DNA of 64,000 nt, from the NCBI RefSeq assembly GCF_013003965.1, contig NZ_CP053069.1, positions 899,419 through 963,418 of the forward strand, given 5' to 3'. The stretch is from Usitatibacter rugosus. GTDB lineage: Bacteria > Pseudomonadota > Gammaproteobacteria > Burkholderiales > Usitatibacteraceae. Position 1 is the stretch's first letter, and every line of letters starts with the position of its first letter. A model generated the notes under the pieces. That model saw only the letters and a program-made list of their open reading frames with translations, did not search any database and was not told the origin of the DNA. Position numbers and translations under genes: made by a program. Positions 57,036 through 64,000 of the stretch are shown here, one piece after another.

Positions 57036-60000
57036 ATGAATCCGCATGACGCGCCCCTGCGGCCAGTCGTTACGCTGCCGGGCGCTGTCGCGCTCAGCCC
57101 CTTCCGCGTCGAGAAGCTCCTCGCCTCCCTCGATCCGCGCCTCGGCGCCGCCGTCGAGCTCGACACGCGCTTCATCCACTTCGTCTCCTGCAACGCTGCC
57201 CTGGATGCCGCCGAAATGCGCGTGCTCCAGCGCCTGCTCGTCTACGGCACCGCCGCGAAGGCCGAGCCCAAGGGCGAACTCCGCCTGGTCCTCCCGCGCT
57301 TCGGCACCGTCTCGCCGTGGTCGTCGAAGGCCACGGACATCGCGCGCAACTGCGCCCTCTCCAAGATCGAGCGCATCGAGCGAGGCGTGGCGTACTACTT
57401 CCGCGCCAAGGACGGCAAGCCTCTTCGCGACAAGGCATTCGAAGGCCTCATCCCCGCGATCCACGACCGCATGACGGAGACCGTCGTCGAGCATCTCGAG
57501 GACGCGCAGCGCCTCTTCGAGCAGCACGCCCCGCAGCCCATGGCCACGGTGGATATCGTCGGCGGCGGCTACGCGGCCCTCGAGCGCGCCAACGCCGAGA
57601 TGGGCCTCGCGCTCGCCCCGGACGAGATCGACTACCTCGTCGACAACTTCACGGCGATGGGCCGCAATCCCACCGACGTCGAGCTGATGATGTTCGCGCA
57701 GGCCAACAGCGAGCACTGCCGCCACAAGATCTTCAACGCGTCGTGGACCGTCGACGGGGAAGCGAAGGACAAGTCGCTCTTCCAGATGATCCGCAACACG
57801 CACCAGGAAAGCCCGCGCGGCACGGTGATCGCGTACTCGGACAACTCCGCGGTGATGGAAGGCGCGGAGATCGACCGCTACTACCCCGATGCGAGCGGCG
57901 CGTGGAAGTACAACACCGACACCACGCACATCCTCATGAAGGTGGAGACGCACAACCACCCGACGGCGATCGCGCCCCACCCCGGCGCGGGCACGGGCGC
58001 GGGCGGGGAGATTCGCGACGAGGGCGCGACCGGCATCGGCGGCAAGCCGAAGGCGGGGCTGGTCGGCTTCTCCGTGTCGAACCTGCGCATCCCCGGTGCC
58101 GTGCAGCCCTGGGAAGTGGACTACGGCAAGCCCGGGCGTATCGCCTCGGCGCTGCAGATCATGATCGACGGGCCCATCGGCGGCGCGTCGTACAACAACG
58201 AGTTCGGCCGCCCCGCGCTCGCCGGTTACTTCCGAACGTACGAGCAGCGCGTCGGCAACGAAGTGCGGGGCTATCACAAGCCCATCATGCTGGCGGGCGG
58301 CTACGGCAACATCTCGGCGAAGCACACGGCCAAGCACGCGCTGAACGGCAACACCCTCTTCATCCAGCTGGGTGGTCCCGGCTTCCTCATCGGGCTGGGC
58401 GGAGGCGCGGCGTCCTCGATGGCGAGCGGCCAGAACACGGAGGCGCTCGACTTCGATTCCGTGCAGCGCGCCAACGCGGAGCTCGAACGCCGTTGCCAGG
58501 AAGTGATCGACGCCTGCTGGCAGATGGGCGACGCCAATCCGATCCTCGCGGTGCACGACGTCGGTGCGGGTGGTCTCTCGAACGCGTTCCCCGAGCTCGC
58601 GCACGGCGGCGGCGTGGGTGCCAAGTTCAACCTGCGCACCGTGCCGATCGAAGAGCCGGGCATGACGCCGATGCAGATCTGGTCGAACGAGGCGCAGGAA
58701 CGCTACGTCCTCGCGATCGACCAGTCCCGCCTCGCCGACTTCAAGCGCATGTGCGAGCGCGAGCGCTGCCCTTTCGAGGTGGTCGGGCAAGCGACGCAGG
58801 AGCACCAGCTCATCGTCGACGATCCGTTGCAGTCCTCGCGGCCGGTGGATATGCAGCTCGAGGTGCTTCTCGGCAAGCCGCCGCGCATGCATCGGGATGT
58901 GGCGAGCATTGAACGCAAGGGCACGGCGGTCTCGATCGGCAAGATCGATCTCAAGGACGCGGCGTACCGCGTGCTTCGCCTTCCGACCGTCGCGGACAAG
59001 ACGTTCCTCATCAGCATCGGCGACCGCACCGTCGGTGGCTTCAGCGTGCGCGACCAGATGGTCGGCCCGTGGCAGGTCCCGGTGGCGGATTGCGCCGTCA
59101 CCGCGATGGGCTACACGACGTTCCGCGGCGAAGCCATGGCGATCGGCGAGCGCACGCCCGTGGCACTCATCGACGGTCCCGCCTCCGGGCGCATGGCCGT
59201 GGGCGAGGCCATCACCAACATCGCCGCCGCGCCGATCCACGAGCTGGGCGACGTGAAGCTCTCCGCCAACTGGATGTGCGCCGCTGGCCACCCGGGTGAA
59301 GACGCCGCGCTCTTCGAGACGGTGCGCGCCGTGGGCATGGAGCTTTGCCCGCAGCTCGGCATCGCGATCCCGGTCGGCAAGGACTCGATGTCCATGAAGA
59401 CCGCGTGGCGCGATTCGGCGAGCGGCGAGGACAAATCCGTCACCGCGCCGCTCTCGCTCGTGATCTCCGCCTTCGCACCGGTCACCGACGTGCGCGGCTC
59501 GCTCACGCCGCAGCTTCGCTACGACCTCGGCGAGACGGAGCTGATCCTCATCGATCTCGGCGGCGGCCGGAATCGCCTCGGTGCCTCCGCTCTCGCGCAG
59601 GTGTTCGGCGAGATCGGCCATGAAGCGCCCGACCTCGACCATCCGGCCAAGTTGAAGGGCTTCTTCGACGCGATCCAGAAGCTCAACGCCGCCGATCGCA
59701 TCCTCGCCTACCACGACCGCTCCGATGGCGGCCTCTTCGCCACGGTGTGCGAGATGGCCTTCACCTCGCGCGGCGGCGTCACGATGTATCTCGATGCGCT
59801 CGCGATGGATCAAGCCGGCCTCGACGTCGACGGCCACGAGCGCCAGTCCGATGTGCTCGCGGGCAACCTGCAGGAGCGCCTGCTGGGCATCCTCTTCAGC
59901 GAGGAGCTCGGTGCGGTGATCCAGGTTCGCAAGGACGACCGCGCGACGGTGATGCACGCGCTCCGCGAAGCGGGCCTCTCTCGCGACACGCACGTGATCG

Positions 60001-61016
60001 GCCATCCCAATCGCGATTCGAAGGTCCGCGTCGTCGTGAACGGCAAGGCTCTGCTCGACGAGTCGCGCATCGACCTCCATCGCGCCTGGTCGGAGGTCAC
60101 GCACCACATCCAGCGCCTGCGAGACAACCCGGTGTGCGCGGACCAGGAATACGACCGCCTGTTGGACGGCAGCGATCCGGGCCTGCACGCCAAGCTCACG
60201 TTCGAGCCCGCGGAAGACATCGCGGCTCCGTTCATCAAGACCGGCGCGCGGCCCAAGGTCGCGGTCTTGCGCGAGCAGGGCGTGAACGGCCAGATGGAGA
60301 TGGCCGCCGCCTTCGACCGCGCCGGCTTCGCGCCCTTCGACGTGCACATGAGCGACATCATCGCCGGGCGCGTGAAGCTCTCCGACTTCAAGGGCTTCGC
60401 GGCGTGCGGCGGCTTCAGCTATGGCGACGTGCTCGGCGCCGGCGAGGGCTGGGCGAAATCGATCCTCTTCAATTCACGGGCCCGCGACGAGTTCGAGGCG
60501 TTCTTCAAGCGCGGCGACTCCTTCGCCATCGGCGCCTGCAACGGCTGCCAGATGATGTCCAACCTGAAGGAGATCATCCCGGGCGCGCAGAACTGGCCGC
60601 ACTTCGAGCGCAACGTCTCCGAGCAATACGAGGCGCGCCTCGCGATGGTCGAGGTGCAGAAGTCGCCGTCGGTGTTCTTCGCCGGGATGGAAGGCAGCCG
60701 CCTGCCGATCGTGATCGCGCACGGCGAAGGCCAAGCCGTGTTCGCGGACAAGGCGCAGATGGATGCGGCGCAGTACCTGGTGAGCCTGCGATTCGTCGAC
60801 AACCGCGGCAAGGTCACCGAGACCTACCCGTACAACGCGAACGGCTCGCCGCAGGGCATCACCGGCATCACCACGCCGGACGGCCGCTTCACGATCTTCA
60901 TGCCGCATCCGGAGCGCGTGTTCCGCTCGGTGCTGTTTTCGTGGAAGCCCGAAGGTTGGCCCGAGGAATCCCCGTGGATGCGGATGTTCCGCAACGCGCG
61001 GAAGTGGATCGGCTAG
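57036..61016 (+). CDS. purL: Phosphoribosylformylglycinamidine synthase, single-chain
   Basis: A 1326-residue purine-synthesis enzyme that makes FGAM from FGAR, glutamine and ATP. Domains in order: N-terminal PurS-like region (about 1-150), linker, two AIRS-type ATPase halves ([59 protein letters not shown]), and C-terminal glutaminase (about 1060-1326). The glutaminase has nucleophile [23 protein letters not shown] and the His-Glu end MPHPERVF. Length agrees with E. coli PurL (1295). No ribosome site is seen, and the promoter suggests leaderless translation. Long antisense ORFs here are codon shadows. Confidence 0.96.
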   Translation: MNPHDAPLRPVVTLPGAVALSPFRVEKLLASLDPRLGAAVELDTRFIHFVSCNAALDAAEMRVLQRLLVYGTAAKAEPKGELRLVLPRFGTVSPWSSKATDIARNCALSKIERIERGVAYYFRAKDGKPLRDKAFEGLIPAIHDRMTETVVEHLEDAQRLFEQHAPQPMATVDIVGGGYAALERANAEMGLALAPDEIDYLVDNFTAMGRNPTDVELMMFAQANSEHCRHKIFNASWTVDGEAKDKSLFQMIRNTHQESPRGTVIAYSDNSAVMEGAEIDRYYPDASGAWKYNTDTTHILMKVETHNHPTAIAPHPGAGTGAGGEIRDEGATGIGGKPKAGLVGFSVSNLRIPGAVQPWEVDYGKPGRIASALQIMIDGPIGGASYNNEFGRPALAGYFRTYEQRVGNEVRGYHKPIMLAGGYGNISAKHTAKHALNGNTLFIQLGGPGFLIGLGGGAASSMASGQNTEALDFDSVQRANAELERRCQEVIDACWQMGDANPILAVHDVGAGGLSNAFPELAHGGGVGAKFNLRTVPIEEPGMTPMQIWSNEAQERYVLAIDQSRLADFKRMCERERCPFEVVGQATQEHQLIVDDPLQSSRPVDMQLEVLLGKPPRMHRDVASIERKGTAVSIGKIDLKDAAYRVLRLPTVADKTFLISIGDRTVGGFSVRDQMVGPWQVPVADCAVTAMGYTTFRGEAMAIGERTPVALIDGPASGRMAVGEAITNIAAAPIHELGDVKLSANWMCAAGHPGEDAALFETVRAVGMELCPQLGIAIPVGKDSMSMKTAWRDSASGEDKSVTAPLSLVISAFAPVTDVRGSLTPQLRYDLGETELILIDLGGGRNRLGASALAQVFGEIGHEAPDLDHPAKLKGFFDAIQKLNAADRILAYHDRSDGGLFATVCEMAFTSRGGVTMYLDALAMDQAGLDVDGHERQSDVLAGNLQERLLGILFSEELGAVIQVRKDDRATVMHALREAGLSRDTHVIGHPNRDSKVRVVVNGKALLDESRIDLHRAWSEVTHHIQRLRDNPVCADQEYDRLLDGSDPGLHAKLTFEPAEDIAAPFIKTGARPKVAVLREQGVNGQMEMAAAFDRAGFAPFDVHMSDIIAGRVKLSDFKGFAACGGFSYGDVLGAGEGWAKSILFNSRARDEFEAFFKRGDSFAIGACNGCQMMSNLKEIIPGAQNWPHFERNVSEQYEARLAMVEVQKSPSVFFAGMEGSRLPIVIAHGEGQAVFADKAQMDAAQYLVSLRFVDNRGKVTETYPYNANGSPQGITGITTPDGRFTIFMPHPERVFRSVLFSWKPEGWPEESPWMRMFRNARKWIG

Positions 61017-61023
61017 CGCGCCG

Positions 61024-61500
61024 CTAGGCGGCTTCCGCCACCGCGGCGGTGCCGGCCATCGTCCTGAAGAGCGCGGCCACGTCCACCACCATCAGCATCG
61101 CGCCGTCGTGCGTGGCGAGGCCCGTGAGGTAGTCCGCGTCGAACCCGTTCATCTCGGGTACCGGCCGTATGTCTTTCGCGCCGATGCGCATCACGTCGGA
61201 GACGCCGTCCACCACCATGCCGACCATGCGTTGTCCGAGGTCCAGGATGATCACGACCGTCGAGTCGTCCAGCTTTGGATTGGCGAACCCGGCATGGATG
61301 CGCATGTCGACGATGGGCACGATGGTGCCGCGCAAGTCGATCACGCCGCGGATGTGGGCCGGAGCCCCGGCGATGCGCGTGGGCGGCTCGTAGCCGCGGA
61401 TTTCGCGCACCTTGAGGATGTCCACGGCGAAGCCTTCCTCGCCGAGCGAATAGGCGAGGTACTCGTGCAGGGAAGCCTGCTCGATCGTGTTGGCAGTCAT
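61024..61500 (-). CDS. cheW: CheW-like chemotaxis coupling protein
   Basis: A 158-residue CheW: EYLAYSLGEEGFAVDILKVREIRGY, IAGAPAHIRGVIDLRGTIVPIVDMR (the conserved NLRG-type loop, here DLRG) and VDGVSDVMRIGAKDIRPVPEM. It links receptors to CheA. No other chemotaxis gene is nearby, so it is a stand-alone copy. Convergent with purL, 7 bp apart. Confidence 0.9.
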   Translation of the reverse strand: MTANTIEQASLHEYLAYSLGEEGFAVDILKVREIRGYEPPTRIAGAPAHIRGVIDLRGTIVPIVDMRIHAGFANPKLDDSTVVIILDLGQRMVGMVVDGVSDVMRIGAKDIRPVPEMNGFDADYLTGLATHDGAMLMVVDVAALFRTMAGTAAVAEAA

Positions 61501-61599
61501 GGCGCCATTGTCGGTTGCGGCAGCCGGCGGCCCTTGTGACCTTTCACATAGGGTGGGCTCGCGGACTATTGCATCTGCAAGAGTCCCGCGGCGACGGGG

Positions 61600-62121
61600 C
61601 TACTTCCGGACGTATTTACCGTCGAATGAAACTTTCCACGTCTTGCCGCCGTCCTCGGACGTGCGCCAGAGCTGGCGAACGGAGCCATCGGCATTCTTCG
61701 ACCAGGCGATCTCGTTCACCTTCTTCGGGTCCTTCTTGCCGGGCAACGTCGCGTCCGAGAGCGTCATCACGCCGTCCTTGAACGCGCCCTCGATCATGAG
61801 GATGCCGCCCGAGGAATCGACCCAGGTCTGGTGCCACACGCCGCGCTCGGCGTCGTAGCGGTTGAAGCTCTGGCCCTCGTAGCCGCCGCGGCCCTTCCAC
61901 GATTCGTGCAGCACGCAGCCGTAGACGGCGGTGATGTCGTTGGTGCCCGCCTGCTTGCCGTCGGGCTGGAACACGTTCCAGGAGCCGAGCCAGAAGTCGA
62001 ACTGCTTCGCCTCAGGGGCGGTGCAGGGTTTCGGAGCGGGCGCGGGCGAGGGCGCAGGCGTTTGAGCGGCGGCGGTCGCGGCACCGAGGAGGGCGAACAG
62101 CAAGGCGATCGTTTTCTTCAT
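61600..62121 (-). CDS. Exported DUF1579-like protein
   Basis: A 173-residue protein: signal peptide (about 1-19), a Pro/Ala-rich spacer, then KQFDFWLGSWNVF, the usual start of a calycin/DUF1579-type barrel. The rest is strand-rich with YDAERGVWHQTWVDSSGGI and NADGSVRQLWRTSEDGGKTWKVSFDG. Likely binds a small hydrophobic ligand in the periplasm; function unknown. Six bases downstream of the LytTR gene on the same strand. Confidence 0.72.
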   Translation of the reverse strand: MKKTIALLFALLGAATAAAQTPAPSPAPAPKPCTAPEAKQFDFWLGSWNVFQPDGKQAGTNDITAVYGCVLHESWKGRGGYEGQSFNRYDAERGVWHQTWVDSSGGILMIEGAFKDGVMTLSDATLPGKKDPKKVNEIAWSKNADGSVRQLWRTSEDGGKTWKVSFDGKYVRK

Positions 62122-62127
62122 GGGGGG

Positions 62128-62526
62128 TCACCGTGGGGAGTCGTCGAGGAAGAGTGCGGCATTCACGCGCGGCCGGTAGGTTCGCGACATCACGAGCTCC
62201 GTGCCGTCCTGCAGCGTCACGAGATGGTCGCCCGCGTGGATGGGCTCGATCGACTTCACGCGGTCGAGGTTCACGAACGTGGACTTGTGGATGCGCACGA
62301 TGTTGGCCGCGGCGAGGCGAGGTTCCATCTCGCGCATCGTGAGACGCACCGTGTAGCGCTCGCGGCCGGCATGGAAGACGAGGTAGTTGCCCGCGGCCTC
62401 CACCCAATCGACCTGCTCCACGTCCACGAGGAACGTGCGCGAGCCCGACTTCAACGCGAGCCGGCGGCGCTTCGAGGTGCTTTCCGGTCCGCGGTGCGCG
62501 GCTTCCCATCCGATGGCGCTTTCCAT
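62128..62526 (-). CDS. Stand-alone LytTR DNA-binding regulator
   Basis: A 132-residue protein consisting almost wholly of a LytTR domain: VDVEQVDWVEAAGNYLVFHAGRERYTVRLTMREMEPRL and IVRIHKSTFVNLDRVKSIEPIHAGDHLVTLQDGTELVMSRTY. There is no receiver domain, only about 30 basic N-terminal residues. ATG 62526 is chosen; longer in-frame starts read intergenic sequence. Probably controls itself and the exported protein downstream. Confidence 0.88.
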   Translation of the reverse strand: MESAIGWEAAHRGPESTSKRRRLALKSGSRTFLVDVEQVDWVEAAGNYLVFHAGRERYTVRLTMREMEPRLAAANIVRIHKSTFVNLDRVKSIEPIHAGDHLVTLQDGTELVMSRTYRPRVNAALFLDDSPR

Positions 62527-62692
62527 GGACGCATCATGCGGGATAATGGCACCGCCACCGGGCCAATTTGGTGGAATTGCCAGGGCCATTACCGGGGCAA
62601 GGGCGGTTTTCCAGAGGGAAAAGCGGCGGCGGGCGCCGTGGCCCCGGAATGTCGCGAAATGTGACGGCTTCTTTGCGTGAAAGACGGTGACG

Positions 62693-64000
62693 ATGGCCAA
62701 GGCCGCGGGCGGGCAGCTCTTCACGCTGCTGGAAGGACCGGAGAGCGCCGGCCACACGCGCCGCTCTCAGGTCTACAAGAGCTGCCTCAAGGCCATCCTC
62801 GACGGGCGCCTGGCACGCGGGTCCCGCCTGCCGTCGGCCCGCGAGCTGGCGCGCGACTGGCGCATCTCGCGCAACACCATCGACGAAGCGCTGCTGCAGC
62901 TCCAGGCCGACGGCTTCCTCGAGCGGCGGGTCGGCGACGGCACGTACGTCTCGCGCGATCTCCCGTCCACCGCTTCCCGCAAGCCCGCCGCGATGCGCCC
63001 GGCCAGCCGCGCCGCGCAGGCGAGCTACTCGGCGTGGGCGCAGCGCGCCTTGCATTCGCGCCTGCCCGGCGGTTCGCCGCAACCGCGCGCGTTCTTCGCC
63101 GGCTTCCCGGCGCTCGAGTTCTTTCCGCTCGATCTCTGGCAGCGGCTCACCACGCGCCGCTATCGCACCGGAGGCCGCGACCTGCTCGGCTACATGCCTT
63201 CGATGGGTTTGCCGGCATTGCGCGAGGCGACCGCGCGCCACCTCGCCATCTCGCGCGGTGTCACCTGCGCGCCCGAACAGGTGATGATCCTCAACAGCCT
63301 CATCCAGGGCGTGGAGCTGCTCTCGCGCGTGCTCTTGGAGCGCGACGACGCCGTGTGGGTGGAAGAGGCGGGCTATCCCAATGTGCGCACGGCCCTCTCG
63401 ATGTCCGGAGCGCGGCTGGTCCCGGTCCCGATGGATGAGGAGGGTCTCGACGTGGCCGCCGGGCAGGAACTGGCGCCCAAGCCGGCGCTCGTGCATGTCA
63501 CGCCGGCATTCCAGTATCCGAGCGGAACGCGCATGTCGCTCCAGCGGCGCCTGGCGCTGCTCGAATGGGCCAACCGCTCGGGGGCGTGGATCGTCGAGGA
63601 CGACTACCAGGGCGACTTCAACTACGAGGCGCGCAATATCGAACCGCTGCAGGCGCTCGACCGGGCCTCGCGCGTGATCCACCTCGGCACCTATACGAAT
63701 GCCGTGTTCCCGTCGCTGCGGCTCGCGTACATGGTGATCCCGCCGCCGTTGTGCGCCGTCTTCGAGGCCGTGCGCTCCCAGCTCGACGACCACACGCACG
63801 GCATCCAGCAGGCGGTGCTCGCCGACTTCATCGACGGCGGGCACCTGAGCTCGCACATGCGCCGGATGCGCTCCATCTATAAATCCCGCCGCGACACGCT
63901 GCTGGGCGAGCTGCATGCGACGCTGCGAGACGAGTATCCCCTCGGACCGGCGCACGGCGGCATGAACGTCGCGATGCACCTGCCCAAGGCGATGCGCGAT
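62693..64000 (+). CDS. MocR-family regulator lacking the PLP lysine (3' end outside window)
   Basis: 436 codons to the window edge. The N-terminal GntR-type winged helix has SQVYKSCLKAILDGRLARGSRLPSARELARDWRISRNTIDEALLQLQADGF, GDGTYVS. A linker precedes a fold-type I aminotransferase domain: GLPALREATARHLAISRGV, VWVEEAGYPN, WIVEDDYQGDF. In MocR proteins the Schiff-base Lys lies in GTFSKxLxPxLRLGY. Here the segment reads GTYTNAVFPSLRLAY, so Lys is Asn and Ser is Thr. It cannot form the internal aldimine and may sense another ligand. Divergent from LytTR. Confidence 0.88.
   Translation, partial: MAKAAGGQLFTLLEGPESAGHTRRSQVYKSCLKAILDGRLARGSRLPSARELARDWRISRNTIDEALLQLQADGFLERRVGDGTYVSRDLPSTASRKPAAMRPASRAAQASYSAWAQRALHSRLPGGSPQPRAFFAGFPALEFFPLDLWQRLTTRRYRTGGRDLLGYMPSMGLPALREATARHLAISRGVTCAPEQVMILNSLIQGVELLSRVLLERDDAVWVEEAGYPNVRTALSMSGARLVPVPMDEEGLDVAAGQELAPKPALVHVTPAFQYPSGTRMSLQRRLALLEWANRSGAWIVEDDYQGDFNYEARNIEPLQALDRASRVIHLGTYTNAVFPSLRLAYMVIPPPLCAVFEAVRSQLDDHTHGIQQAVLADFIDGGHLSSHMRRMRSIYKSRRDTLLGELHATLRDEYPLGPAHGGMNVAMHLPKAMRD

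Noticed and set aside
57006-60347. 1113-codon open frame antisense to purL
   Set aside because: It is the mirror of G/C-ending codons in purL. The product is His/Arg/Asp-rich with no domain, and purL itself has full motifs.
62551-62566. Sigma-54-like TGGCAC before the MocR gene
   Set aside because: No GC dinucleotide at the required distance, so it does not fit GG-N10-GC.

Overview
The window is about 64 kb of dense, high-GC chromosome from a betaproteobacterium. The evidence is codon use saturated in G/C, several Bug-type (TctC) solute-binding proteins, PqiABC, NasT-controlled nitrate assimilation, and housekeeping genes (queA, ppa, ygfZ, purL) of betaproteobacterial type. Most neighbours overlap by ATGA or GTGA. 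The stretch from about 42.1 to 48.5 kb is visibly richer in A/T and looks acquired.

Layout. 0-7.7 kb: organic-acid catabolism. A type III CoA-transferase diverges from a DapA-like lyase. Then a tight operon encodes a CitE-like CoA-ester lyase, a Bug protein, a CoA-transferase, an amidohydrolase and a second Bug protein. Between these two groups lies a convincing SeqA homologue. 7.7-23.6 kb: cupin, shortened esterase, membrane protein, large catalase, a RuBisCO-like protein coupled to an arylformamidase-like hydrolase, pqiA-pqiA-pqiB-pqiC, an M20 amidohydrolase, a globin, a DsbA-like protein, and an ArsR-controlled pair of desaturases with a membrane-SRPBCC protein and a small acetyltransferase. 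23.6-35.9 kb: a complete assimilatory nitrate module on the minus strand. It has a sigma-54 promoter, nasT (ANTAR), a leader with an intrinsic terminator, an nrtABC-type transporter, a second globin, nasA, SUMT (siroheme), an FAD reductase, nirA and an Fe-S/FAD/NADPH reductase.

36.0-42.1 kb: a peptide-export locus. It has a cNMP-binding protein, a 58-residue stub matching only the start of an NHLP-type membrane fusion protein, a C39 peptidase-ABC exporter and a second ABC exporter. Convergent to it is a 77-residue double-glycine precursor whose predicted core carries two tandem TonB-box-like segments. This is the strongest candidate for an undescribed system. 42.2-48.5 kb: an island of hypothetical proteins, a DUF3800 protein, a trypsin-like protease and secreted repeat proteins. 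It ends at tRNA-Leu(CAA), whose 3' end is repeated 3.3 kb away. 48.6-64 kb: queA, a LysR/DUF2917 pair, DUF4861, HNH, ppa, a SET-domain protein, a DMT transporter, a GNAT, ygfZ, purL, a CheW, a LytTR regulator and a MocR regulator that lacks its PLP lysine.

Throughout runs one family of six REPIN-like palindromes (core GGGTCAGAC) inserted exactly at gene ends. They supply stop codons, in one case about 22 translated residues, and possibly the -35 box of purL.
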